Shown here: piece after piece, positions 47,857-58,300 of the stretch
Position numbering within the stretch: position 1 is the first letter of the stretch
How the letters are laid out: each line of letters begins with the position of its first letter
NCBI GenBank assembly: GCA_036245805.1
Contig: BTRK01000006.1
Span: 19,624,365 to 19,688,364, forward strand
Length of the DNA: 64,000 bases
From: Pristionchus mayeri
Taxonomy: Eukaryota > Nematoda > Chromadorea > Rhabditida > Neodiplogasteridae
Reading direction: 5' to 3'
Program-made: the position numbers and the translations under genes
The notes under the pieces: model-generated
What the model was told of the DNA's origin: nothing
Databases searched by the model: none
Seen by the model: only the letters and a program-made list of their open reading frames with translations

Positions 47857-48592
47857 GTTCGGAAGTGACCATTTTTTGAGAATGTTGTTTCCACAATGTA
47901 GAACACGTATTTCAGTGCACTTACTACAAACAAGTTCTCGCCTAATGCACCACGCACCTGCAGATCGTCGATGAAATTTGCATTCACGTTAGTTTTACTT
48001 GCCAGAGTTGGTTTAATTTTGATGATGTTAGGTTCGCCATCTTGAGCCTTGGGAGAAAGGGACTCGCAAAGTTCAGGGAATGACTGGAATGTGCGGAGGA
48101 GTTAGTTATGCATTATTTTACACAGTGGCATGGCATTATACCTAATCATAAACCAGATTGGATGGAGGGTTGTTGAGGTGCGCGGAGTGGGCGCATATTG
48201 AGTGATCTTCTCTGCTTTCTGCCCCCTCTACAAACTCTTCAACATTCGCATCACCAGGTACGGAGCGAGCTGTGAGCCCCTCTTTCCTTACTATTATACA
48301 TTATCTCATCAGTCTTATCACACTTCTATACTACTGTTTACGAAAGTTTGGATCATGCGTGATTGGGATGTTGTAGGAAGCAACTAGTGGTGATGATCAA
48401 CTCCAATCAGTCTGTATACCTCCGTGGAATGGGGTTCATGTACATTCGATTCTGCCAGCCACCCTCGGATCTATGGGCATGGCTCGAACCGTATCTCGTG
48501 CGTTCATATTTCTCATAGATTCAAAAATTCGATTCAGTTGTGTCGATTATTCAGAGCGAGCTGTCCAATCACAAGAACGACATATAAATGTA

Positions 48593-49840
48593 TTAGGTTG
48601 GCGGAAAAGTCTTTGTGTATTTTTCAAAAGTTTATTTCTTGGGAAGGGGAAAGCATACGTCGAATTATACTTGTCCTCATTATTGACAATATGTGCCCAA
48701 CGTACATGCAATGTATGGATTACCTCCCTTTAGAACCCGCCTGGGTGCGAATGAAAGTATTGCTCGAGTTCAACCTCGAGACTTTCACGTGAATTGAAGG
48801 CCCAACCTCGAACGGCATGGGCCAGGTCTGCTAAAAGCCACTAATCGGAAGGGGCCATGCCAGGAGAATACGGGGGGTAAGGGAGAACCATCCGTTCATA
48901 TCCAGCCAGTTCCTGCTTGACTTGATTGTAGAGCTGGTTACGGGGGTCATTTTGTTGATTGTACACTTTCTTGTCCTTCAGCCTTCAACGATCGACTTCC
49001 AACTTCAAATTCTGTAGGTGTGTGACGTACTTGACCCCGGTGATTGACATGCCCTGACTTAGTTGCTCCGATTAGATCACGCCATCCACGCCCCACGATA
49101 TTGACAGCTTGTTTTTCTTGGGGTTCAGGTAAAGTTTGGAGACACCCTGTGGAGGCTCTCCTTCTACAACCCGCTTGGTTCTCACATGGTTGTTATCGTT
49201 GAGGACCCACTTCTCATTCCCCGTTATGAGCCGTTCCAGCCATCGATCCCCATCTCGGAGAATGAGGAGAGCATTTGAATCATCGACTCGACGGTCATGG
49301 CTGGCTTGGATCAGATCATGGAATTTGAATCGACCGATTATTTTCCTCATTCCAAGATATCTCAAGCGTTCTTTGACAGTGCGATGGTGGACTCTAAGTG
49401 CAATAGTCATTTCACGGGCAGTTTGAAATGGGTTCATTTAAGCAGCTTTCTACAAAGTCTCAAAATGTAACTAACGCGGGCTCCCAGAACGACCTCATTC
49501 ATTGAGGGAAAAGTCGCCTTCTTCGCGGATCTGGATCCAATTCCTGAAGGTGTTGTAGAGGGGGCATGTGTATCATAAACATGCTTCAGTAGGGTCTCTG
49601 AATCCTTCACCGTGGTGTAGAATAGAGAGAGGTAAATTAAAACATGTCGGAAGTGTGTGGCACCAGGAACATAAATCGTTGATCTACTAGAGCTTGACTG
49701 AAGTAAAGATAATGGGGAGTTGATTACTATAAAGTGCAATCACTGACTGTTATTCACTATGAGCGACGGGACGCCAAAGTACACTTGTGAAGAGCAGTGT
49801 TATAACAAATCCATACACAAAGACTTTCCCGCCAACCTGA
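48593..49840. mobile_element. Decayed mariner element in PRP38B-like intron 7
   Basis: 1248 bp. Ends TTAGGTTGGCGGAAAAGTCT and an inverse finishing at 49840, TA on both sides (48591-48592, 49841-49842). The minus strand carries a mariner transposase remnant. Confidence 0.88.
48790..49690 (-). pseudogene. Mariner transposase remnant
   Basis: Pieces in different frames on the minus strand. The N-terminal region is HFRHVLIYLSLFYTTVKDSE (helix-turn-helix part), the middle includes LERLITGNEKWVLNDNN (the first catalytic Asp of the family is Asn here) and LYLNPKKNKLSISWGVDGVI, and the C-terminal part PYPPYSPGMAPSD is followed at once by a stop. Frameshifts and stops make it inactive. Confidence 0.8.
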
Positions 49841-50216
49841 TAATATGTATGATCGTGTATTTTTTATTTCTTTTTAGGACGATGAGGACACTGTAGATCA
49901 GCGGTCTGGTGGAGGAGACGAGTTGTCGTTCGGGCAGTCCTGCTTCCATCGTGTAACGCGATTCGTAGCTCCAGAGATGCTTACTAAACTGGGCTGGTAC
50001 GGTACACTCTTCCTGAGAATCCCCGTTCCCATTCAGGCAAGTCACGGTTAGATTTTTAATTTCAACGCTGGCGAGGCGAGTAGAATTTCTAATATGAAGC
50101 ATTTCTATTTCAGAAAGACATTGATGAGAAGTTCTGCGAAAGAAATCGACTGGCATTGGAGTCACAGGGATATGAGGAGTAAAGGACGGGATACAATGCA
50201 CAGAGGTACATTACTA

Positions 50217-50428
50217 TTCCGGCACTAGTATAGAATGTGTGACCACAATTATAGTGGAGAGGAATGAGGGGAGAAAGATCGAGCGTTAGGGAGTGATAGA
50301 GGTGGATGGTACTGTACTGCTACTTCTAATTTAGGTCCAGGATGGGTCGATAATTTTCCTACTCTACCATACATCCCTCATTTCACTCCTCGATAATTGT
50401 GGTACCACATTCTATAGAAGTGCCCGAT
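50217..50428. mobile_element. 212-bp MITE just after PRP38B-like stop codon
   Basis: Inverted arms: CGGCACTAGTATAGAATGTG near 50220 against CACATTCTATAGAAGTGCCC near 50425, then a second matched block ACCACAATTATAG / inverse. TA at 50215-50216 and 50429-50430. Confidence 0.7.
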
Positions 50429-51235
50429 TATACTGGAAATTTACGTAGAGACCTGTTCCTAAAAGGACATTATTTCCAGACTTCAATCTTGTATATAATG
50501 TGTTTTATGTATAGAATGTGTTTGAAAGGGAGTAGTTGTTTAGAGGCGAGGGTATCACAGGAAAGGGCTAGGGGTAGAGACGCAGTGTGTCAGAGTGGGA
50601 GCGGGCGGAGTTACACCCTAAAGTAAACTAGTAAAGTATGCCATTTATGTTAGAACAGTGCGGAAGAGTCTGATGCAAAAATTGAAATTTCAGATTGTGC
50701 AAGTGATCGATGAGAATGCGAAACAAACGCGCACGATGCAAGTTCTCAATGATATCATGAATCTGCCCGAGTGCAAAACGATCATCTTCGTTGAGATTGT
50801 TAGACGAATGTTGAAAAACTCAAGATTGTTAACATGCTAGTCCTTTCCCATTTCAACTGTATATTGTTCCTGTGATAAATTCGGAAGGCTGCAGTTTAAT
50901 ATATTTTTTTATCGCAGAGGTTCTAAATTGATCCTCCAAGAGTATCTGCGACATAATTCACGAACGAATTGCTCAACACTCTAGGCAATGTAATTTATTG
51001 ATCTAACATTATTTTGTTGCAGATACGGCGTGCACGTACGAAGTGATTTAAGAGGATAAATAACTCACGTATTTTATTATAGTCGGTCGCCCTTAATAAA
51101 AAGAGCTTTTTATGGTGTGTGTTGATCAGAAACCAAACCAGAATCTCACACACAGTGTACGGTAGATCACATAGAACACCTTTGGCCAAGAAGATCTCAC
51201 CGTACACAGCTCCTTCTCTAGATATTCATAAGAAA
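50429..51235. other. Intergenic / upstream of the 1000-residue gene
   Basis: No gene called. The large frame extends in frame upstream of its ATG to 51119 and several TTNCAG sites occur (about 50690, 51020), so an upstream exon cannot be excluded. Confidence 0.35.
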
Positions 51236-54200
51236 ATGGGCAGCAGAAAAAGAAAGACCGACCCGAAATCTGACCCCGATGAGGACAATGAACCAATGTA
51301 CATAGTTCTTCCTTCCGAATCAGAGGAAGTGCAGCGTGAATTGAATATGAGAAGAGCTGATCCCGTTCCACTGCCACTTTTGAACGATGAAACCGCTCTC
51401 CGCCGGCAAATTGCCTATTTAGACCTTGAAAACAAAAGACTAGCAATGGCTAATGTACAGAAGGATGTTGAGTTGGTGGAGAAGGTGAATGAGCTGAGTG
51501 AGCTGGAAGGATTGAATGAAAGTAGGTTGAGACGGATCCATGAGCAGGAGCGATGTATTGACGGTAGTAGGAAGGAGAATGAGAAATTTCTGAAGGACTA
51601 TGAGAGAATGAAGGCGGAGAATGATGATATGAGGGAGCAACTTCGATCTAAAGGAGCCGAGTTTGCAGAACTGAGGCAGCAATTGTCCGAGAGTCTAAGT
51701 AGTCGGAGTTCCCTACAGATTATAAATTCGGAGTTGAAGGAGAATATGAGTAGAATGGTGTCTCAAGTGAGAGCCGAACATAGTGAGATGGAGAAAGAGA
51801 AAGAAGAGATTGAGGAGAAGGAAAGATCTGTATGTGAGAGGGAAAAGACAATTAGGGAAGATGAGGAGAAACTGAGGAATACAAGAAATAGCACTGCAAA
51901 GAGATTCGGAGGAACTGGAAAGAGTCGCATTGTCAGAGGATACTGTAGTGGAAAAGGAAGGAGGGTAGTTAAACTTCCTTTCTCCCTTCTCAAGAGACGA
52001 CAGAGAATAAACAGATTAGATAAACTGCATCTCGCAGTGCAGCAAGCGTGTGGTCCGATTGGAGATCCCAATGAAAATGCCGATGAAACGAATAAAGTGT
52101 TGACGAAATACATGAAGAAGGAGAAAATTGTGCTAATTGGTCATAGTAAGCTTACCGTATCACAAGATCTCGAGATGTCACTGGAAGTAAACTTATCCCA
52201 GAATCAGAGAAATCGAATGAAAACGTTCCTGGGCAAGAGAAAGAGCGATGTGCTTGCTCCAACTGGACCTGTCAAGAGGATGAGAGATGAGATCAAAGAG
52301 CATTATAAATATGAGTACAGTGAGAAGGAGATCAATACACGGGACGGAAAGAAGATCATCTCCCTTATTGTATTGACATATATTCGCGAAACAGTTAAAT
52401 ACAGATTCGAGAATCTGATTGGGCAGTTAGACGGTACTAAGAGATCATTCGATATCTGTATTTCCGGAGATGCAGGCAAGGCGAGCACGAAGTTGGTGAT
52501 GATTATTGGGGGTGTAAACTCAGCAAATGACGTCCGTAATCTGATCCTCCTGGCAAAGTATGATGGTGAGGATAGCTCGTTTATGATCAGATCTCTCCTC
52601 GCAGAAGTGATCAAAGAAGTTAATGATCTGAAGGAGATTGAGCTCGAGATTGATGGAGAGATGGTAACAGTTTGCCTAGTGCAGTTCCTGACAGGAGATT
52701 ACAAATTTCTCTGGGCTGTGCTGGGAATGGGTACAGCCATGAGTATTATGAACTGTATCTGGTGCTGGAGAGAGAACCGATACAAATTGTCAGATAGTGA
52801 ACCCGCCTCTGCCCTAAGGACACTAAATGAGATGATTGAGAGAGCGAGGGCGGGAACACATTCGATGAGTGATGTACCGCTCTTTGACATCCCACCCGAG
52901 AGAATCATCCCTGGCCCTCTCCATACACACTCCGGTGTTTCCATTCGCTTCGCGATCAGCCCTCTCCAAATTCTTGCTAGAAATGAAGATCTAGCTGCTG
53001 CTGGCCTCTCAATTGTTGATTTAAATCAAATCAGCGACTTCTCAGATACTGTATCCGGAGATGCCATCGTAATCCCTCGTGGAGGCCGAAAATCGGAGAA
53101 TAGTGCAAGTGCAATAGAGAAAGCATTGAAAAAGCTGAAGGAAGAGCAGAAAGAGTTGAAGAAGAGAAAGCAAAATTGTGATCTGGAGAGTGCTGATGGG
53201 AGATTGGTGGTGCATCTCTTCTATGCATCGGGACACCGAGAAATTGACCCTGCCCCCAATCCTTTTCGGTGTGCCAGAGGCCCCAACTGTCTAGCTCTTC
53301 ACAAGAAATTTAGTCAGCTTGACCGCATTCGATGCGCCACGCAGGTACAATGTAAGATCTATGCGAGGCGTTATCACTACGCATGCGAATCTCGTTTCTC
53401 ATTCTACGAGCTAGCTGAGATGAGTACTCCAGAAAAAGAGTACAATTGCTTAAGTTGTTGTGCAGGAGAAATCGTGCAACTCACAAAGCGAATTGAAGAG
53501 GCTCAGCGAAAGTTGGAACAGATTGAGAAAACAAAAGGGGAAATAGATTCTGAGATGGAGGAAAATCAAGCGAAGATCGACTCACTCGAGTTGATCAAGG
53601 AAGGAAAGGGGAATAAGACCCAAGAACTCGATCATAATCTCAGATTGATTGGGGCGGATCTTAGATCGTGGGGCCAGTGTTTGACGGGAAACTATATTCG
53701 AAAGTGTCTGCAGGATGATGCCATCGAATTCCTCTGCAGCACTATTTCTGCTAGTGCGAGCATTGATAATCACAAAAAGATCATGCACTTGCTCAAAGAC
53801 ATTCAGAGACTGAGTGGTTCGCGTCCTCTCACTAACCTGGAAAAAACTGTTCTCCTCAAGAGCATTTCCGACTTAGAGCGACTAGTAGCCGTTGTCTATC
53901 CCAACTGTAATCGATTCCCAAAGGCACATTCATTGTTCGCACACGTGCCTACTTTCGTGCGCACCTATGGCCAGTGGGGGCTGTTCACAGATCAGCCGAC
54001 TGAGAAGCTCCATCAGTTCCTAAATACCAAAGATAGACAATACTCTAACATCAGACGTAAGGATCAGAGATGGGTTGCTCAAGCACATGATCTGGCTTTT
54101 GCAAATTACATCCACGACAATAAGCCCCCCATTCGCTTCGATCAATACGCACCTAAGAAGAGGGGCCCATACAAGAAGAATAATAATGCAAACATCACCA

Positions 54201-54238
54201 CAACCAACGCCAACACCCCTTCCACCAGTGACACTTAG
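51236..54238 (+). CDS. Intronless 1000-residue protein: coiled coil, DDE/RNase H-like transposase core, PHD-like finger
   Basis: One uninterrupted frame of 1000 codons, in a window where other exons are mostly under 200 nt. Residues 55-215 are a charged coiled coil; 221-290 are basic. The central region resembles DDE transposases: Asp412 in ICISGDAGKASTK, Asp488 in LTGDYKFLW, then CIWC (507-510) paired with HTH (563-565) as a zinc knuckle, and a late acidic motif GLFTDQPTEKLHQFLN with Glu923. Invertebrate transposase-like proteins show the same order (GDYxFL, CxWC, LHxxxG, EQxxExxH). Between them, residues 679-741 hold a Cys/His cluster (RCATQVQCKIYARRYHYACE ... CLSC) like half of a PHD finger, then a second coiled coil (745-790). 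I found no terminal repeats at its borders, so it may be a domesticated or stranded transposase. The ATG chosen is the first in frame; function is inference. Confidence 0.8.
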   Translation: MGSRKRKTDPKSDPDEDNEPMYIVLPSESEEVQRELNMRRADPVPLPLLNDETALRRQIAYLDLENKRLAMANVQKDVELVEKVNELSELEGLNESRLRRIHEQERCIDGSRKENEKFLKDYERMKAENDDMREQLRSKGAEFAELRQQLSESLSSRSSLQIINSELKENMSRMVSQVRAEHSEMEKEKEEIEEKERSVCEREKTIREDEEKLRNTRNSTAKRFGGTGKSRIVRGYCSGKGRRVVKLPFSLLKRRQRINRLDKLHLAVQQACGPIGDPNENADETNKVLTKYMKKEKIVLIGHSKLTVSQDLEMSLEVNLSQNQRNRMKTFLGKRKSDVLAPTGPVKRMRDEIKEHYKYEYSEKEINTRDGKKIISLIVLTYIRETVKYRFENLIGQLDGTKRSFDICISGDAGKASTKLVMIIGGVNSANDVRNLILLAKYDGEDSSFMIRSLLAEVIKEVNDLKEIELEIDGEMVTVCLVQFLTGDYKFLWAVLGMGTAMSIMNCIWCWRENRYKLSDSEPASALRTLNEMIERARAGTHSMSDVPLFDIPPERIIPGPLHTHSGVSIRFAISPLQILARNEDLAAAGLSIVDLNQISDFSDTVSGDAIVIPRGGRKSENSASAIEKALKKLKEEQKELKKRKQNCDLESADGRLVVHLFYASGHREIDPAPNPFRCARGPNCLALHKKFSQLDRIRCATQVQCKIYARRYHYACESRFSFYELAEMSTPEKEYNCLSCCAGEIVQLTKRIEEAQRKLEQIEKTKGEIDSEMEENQAKIDSLELIKEGKGNKTQELDHNLRLIGADLRSWGQCLTGNYIRKCLQDDAIEFLCSTISASASIDNHKKIMHLLKDIQRLSGSRPLTNLEKTVLLKSISDLERLVAVVYPNCNRFPKAHSLFAHVPTFVRTYGQWGLFTDQPTEKLHQFLNTKDRQYSNIRRKDQRWVAQAHDLAFANYIHDNKPPIRFDQYAPKKRGPYKKNNNANITTTNANTPSTSDT

Positions 54239-54352
54239 AAGCTTTCAGCCAGTCTCTCTATCACTTTGTAAAGATATCTGTAAATAAACACTTTATCACC
54301 TCACATTTAGTTCAACACACGATATAAACATCAAATACAAACACGTGGGAAA

Positions 54353-54576
54353 AATTACCGGACGTCTTCAAGCCCCTCACTACCCAAACCTAAGCTTGAA
54401 CCTTAGCCTAAGCCTGAGCCCTAAGCCGTAAAACCTAAACCAAACCTAAAGCCGTGAAACCTTATCCTTTTTAGTGCTTACGGTTTAGGTTGTACGGCCT
54501 AGGGCTCAGGCTAAGGCTTAAGCTAAGGTTCAAGCTTAGGTTTGGGTAGTGCGAGGCTTGAAGACGTCTGGTAATT
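54353..54576. mobile_element. 224-bp MITE with degenerate telomere-like (TTAGGC) arms
   Basis: Palindrome with ends ATTACCGGACGTCTTCAAGC and its inverse. Inside, both arms are made of imperfect CCTAAG/GCCTAA units (for example CCTTAGCCTAAGCC at about 54401). These resemble the nematode telomere repeat TTAGGC in degenerate form. It begins 115 bp after the stop of the large transposase-like gene. Confidence 0.7.
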
Positions 54577-55346
54577 ATTCAGAAAAAAAAAACAATATAA
54601 ACTTGGCCTTCGCTTCTTCGTCTCCTCGATCTGTCGAGGCGGCGCTTCAGCTCAGTTGACATCGACTGCTCGTTCTTCCTGCAACACGGGGTAATTTAAT
54701 AAGCGAGAAAGTGTAGCGACTATGACTCTGACGGCATTGTTGCAATATTGAGAGCTCGAACCACACAATAAAAATAGATACACGATGAGATGGATTAATA
54801 CAATACATCGTAATACATCATAAAACTAGAAACGTAGCTAGGAACGGCACAGAACACCGCCAGGACGACCCAAACAATCGATAACAAAAACGCGTTTCCA
54901 ACGTACTGAGGTACGACTTAGGAATAAACACCGTAGCAACCTCAAAAAACGCGCGAAATATGAATCCTGTTCATAATTGCCTCGAAAAGTGATGTTTCGA
55001 GAATCACAGAAACAAATCTTACTGTAATGATTTTCGTCAACCTTAAATTGCTCACGCAAAATGCCGTGTATCAAAATTACAAAATAAAATTAGTTCTCGA
55101 TTTTTAGTGTGACAATCTCTCGCGGCGATTTCCTATTTCCTTACTGTATTTTTAATCCGGAAATTTCTCGATATTTCTTCGAAGTTGTCGTCGGTCTGGG
55201 CTGCTTTTACTGTTTGGTTGCTGTTTATCGATTGCTCGATGTCCTTGGAAGTGTTCCTTGTCAACCGTAACTTCTGAAACGGTTCCCACCACTGTAACAG
55301 CTCGAAATAGCCCTTTTCGACGCGGTTTTCTCAGCTTCTCGTCATC
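54577..55346. other. Intergenic / ahsa-1 upstream region
   Basis: No gene seen. Probable promoter and outron of ahsa-1. Confidence 0.4.
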
Positions 55347-55353
55347 ATTGCAG
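55347..55353 (+). promoter_or_regulatory. Probable trans-splice acceptor of ahsa-1
   Basis: ATTGCAG 12 bp upstream of the ahsa-1 ATG, with no coding exon before it. Confidence 0.4.
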
Positions 55354-55365
55354 CGCATTTTAGCC

Positions 55366-58300
55366 ATGGCCAAGTGGGGAGAGGGAGACCCTCGCTGGAT
55401 TGTTGAGGAGCGACCGGACGCTACCAACGTCAACAACTGGCACTGGTTAGTGACCGATTCTGATCGATATTCGGCGTGGGGACTCAATTTGGTACAAGTT
55501 CACGACATCTCGCTAGTTTGTTCATATTGCTCGGTGTTTCCCCTCCATTTGATGTTCCAAATGCTTTAATTTCTTCAGGTCCGAGAAGAATGCGACGCCC
55601 TGGTCCAAGGACCGCCTCAAGGAGCTTCTTGAGGGGCTCAAGGTACCTTTTTTGTGTTTTCCTTGTCAAGGCGATTTTCTTCTACAATTTGATTATTTTA
55701 CACTTGGTATTGCTTTAGCATACCTGCTAGCTCTGCTAGCTAATCTGGTATTTGCTTCCGTAAACACTCGGATCGACTCGTTTCCACTTCGAGGAGCTCT
55801 GCTAGACATCTCTCTTGTGTTTGCCAGTATGCAAACACTTCCAGTAGCCGATGTCTGCCTATGTTTTAATGCTAATTGCCTAAATCTGAATTGATTAGTT
55901 GCAGTTCGAGGACGGCTCGGCCTCCGTCGAGCTGACGACGATTAAGAAAATGGAAGGCGAGGCTACGGCCAACAACCGCAAGGCGAAGCTCATCTTCCTC
56001 TTCGAGTGGGAGCTCGAGGTCAACTTCGTCGGTACGTTCCCGTCCCTCCTCTTGTTTTGATGCACTTGGCGTTGTTTTTATGGTTTCGCAGAAGCGAAAA
56101 CATCCGAATTTCACTTCATGTTATACACAGACGAAAACATCTGCAGGAAGTTATCAATTTACCGTGCCAGTAACTTACATTAGTGTAACCACTGCACTTT
56201 CGTTGGAATCAGTATTATATAAAATTATGCAAGATGATGATTAATTGATCGTTTCCGTTAAACGCAGTTTGCTATCTAGTGAAAAAGCTAGTGAATTGTT
56301 GGTGCAGGTCGCATCGCTGGCAGCGAGGAGGAAGTGAAGGGCCACGTGGAGATTCCGAATCTCTCGGACGAGAACGACGCCGATGAGGTCGATGTGAGTG
56401 TGCTTTGCCAATGATTATTCAAATGACCAATTTCGAAAGGGTAGTTCTTCCATAGTTCTTTTGATAAAATACGCATTATAATCAGTTAGGGATTAAAGCA
56501 ATCGTAAGATTAATGACATTCACCCTCGCAGGTGAACACGACGGTCTCGAGCAAATCGCCGATGGAAGCGCCCATCCGCCACCTCATCAACAAGAAGGGC
56601 GTCGAAGCAGTTAGGGTACGGTAGCTGTTACTAATTATTGAATCGAGAATTAGAGAAACAGTATTCCTCTGATGAAACCAATCACGTAGGCGGTATGATG
56701 GTGAGCAATGGTTGAGGATAGTGTAATCTTAATAATTTTAATAGGCCCAACGTTTTGGAGATTCTCATATTTTCTTTGATTTTTTTTCTTGAAAAACGCG
56801 GCTTTCTAGTGAACTATTTTTACTTTGCTTGTGCAATTTCTCCCAGTCGATTTCCATCTGCTAAGAGAAATTTATTTTCGGACGAGAAGGGTGCAGCTAA
56901 TCCACCGAGTTGTCATTGCAGGCTGCCCTCGGTGTCTACATCCGCGAGCTGAAGGAGGAATTCAGCAAGGGACTCATCCTCCCCACCGAGAAGCCCAAGG
57001 CTCAGGTACCGTTGATAAAATAGCTCATTTTTACAGATTTCGGAATGCTTAACAGAAGTTTCTTCTGAGAACCTGAGCCTCACATCCTTTAAAAAATGTT
57101 ATTCAATCGCTTAAAAAAATGTTTGTTGCTTATTTTAGAAAAAAAAACTGATCGATTTTATGAGTGCACTGTAATTAAAGTTGTAAAAAATGAATATGCG
57201 GTTTCTGTAGATACTGAAAGATGATAACAACAAGAGGAATCGCAGGTTGTCTCGAAGAACAAGACGACCATCGTGGACAAGAAGGAGTTCATGAACAACG
57301 TCGTCACCGATGCGAAGAAGCCCGCCGCTGGTGACGCTTCCCCCGCCTTCGCCCCTTCGAGTAAGCATCGCTCCTCTTCTTCCATGTCCCGTCCTACCGT
57401 AGACATGGCCGCGGGAGATACCGTAGCCAAGAAACCCGCAGCTCCCAAGGCAACCCAGAGTAGGCCCGCTAAGACTATTCCCTCTGAGTCGAGTGGGGAT
57501 GAAGGTCTCCATTTCTCCTCTAGGTTCTGGGTCGCCCTCTCTGTAGGTCTTTTGGCATCGGTGGTCCTCAAGCGAATCTTCTAATACTGTGGCCTTCCAG
57601 GACACTGTAGGTTCTTGTAGCTAGGTGTTTTCATGCACTCAAATTTCAATGATTACATGCTCTTCCTTCCCCATGTGACCTCAACAAATCGATTCCATTC
57701 ATACTTGTCTCTCATTCTCCCCCCCCCCGTGCACATAAGCAGCTCAATGTGACCTGTGATTTATGCAGTAGATAAATTGTTTCGTCATTAATAGCTTCTC
57801 AGATTGTACCGGCACGGAACCCATTCTTGGGCATGCGTAATCTGGATTTTTTACGAGCCACTGTCTCTTGAAGTTGTATGATTAGAGCAATCGATCTGCT
57901 GCCTTTCTCCCTTCCTCCATTTATTGTTTATTTACCATTTATTGTATTCTGCATCACGCCAACGTACCTTATAAGCGCCCGATAATTGAAAACGAACTTA
58001 CGATAGCTTTTGCTTGTCGAATAATTTCCCTGTTTCAGGCGACGTGCCCACGAAGTCGGTATCTTGCGTCGAGAACTTCAAGGTCCCGCCCGCTCGTCTC
58101 TACGAGGTCCTCACGCAGAAGGAGGTACGGCATTATAAGAGCAAGTGCTGTAGGATCGTGTACCGTAGCCACGACCGATTATTGTGGGTTTGGTTGTGCA
58201 GTTGGTCTAGTTAATTTTGTATTTTTCGGAGGTAGTGATTTTGAGTTGCACCGTCATGGTGTGTGCTTATCTATCCCACTTGTTTTCTGAACAGCCGCAA

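Larger units (their letters stand above)
47447..50182 (+). pseudogene. PRP38B-family pre-mRNA splicing factor copy, disabled
   Basis: Homologue of the PRPF38B/PRP38 domain family, which acts in spliceosome activation. Exons: 47447-47533, 47581-47670, about 47916-47933, 47964-47987, 48032-48100, 48178-48257, 48377-48497, 49878-50036, 50114-50182. Diagnostic segments: LPIWGNQKTMNLNGLVLENV, HLEPWEKGTRKVQGMTGMCG, GMGFMYIRFCQPPSDLWAW, and LTKLGWYGTLFLRIPVPIQK. Exon 6 has an in-frame TGA at 48199-48201, exactly where the family has Gly in the VRGVGTGGIVS block. About 12 family residues between ENVLQ and the next readable exon cannot be found cleanly. Intron 2 holds a hAT MITE and intron 7 a mariner. 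The donor of exon 8 is GC rather than GT (50037-50038), tolerated in many genes. Best read as a decaying copy, unless the TGA is a sequencing error. Confidence 0.8.
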
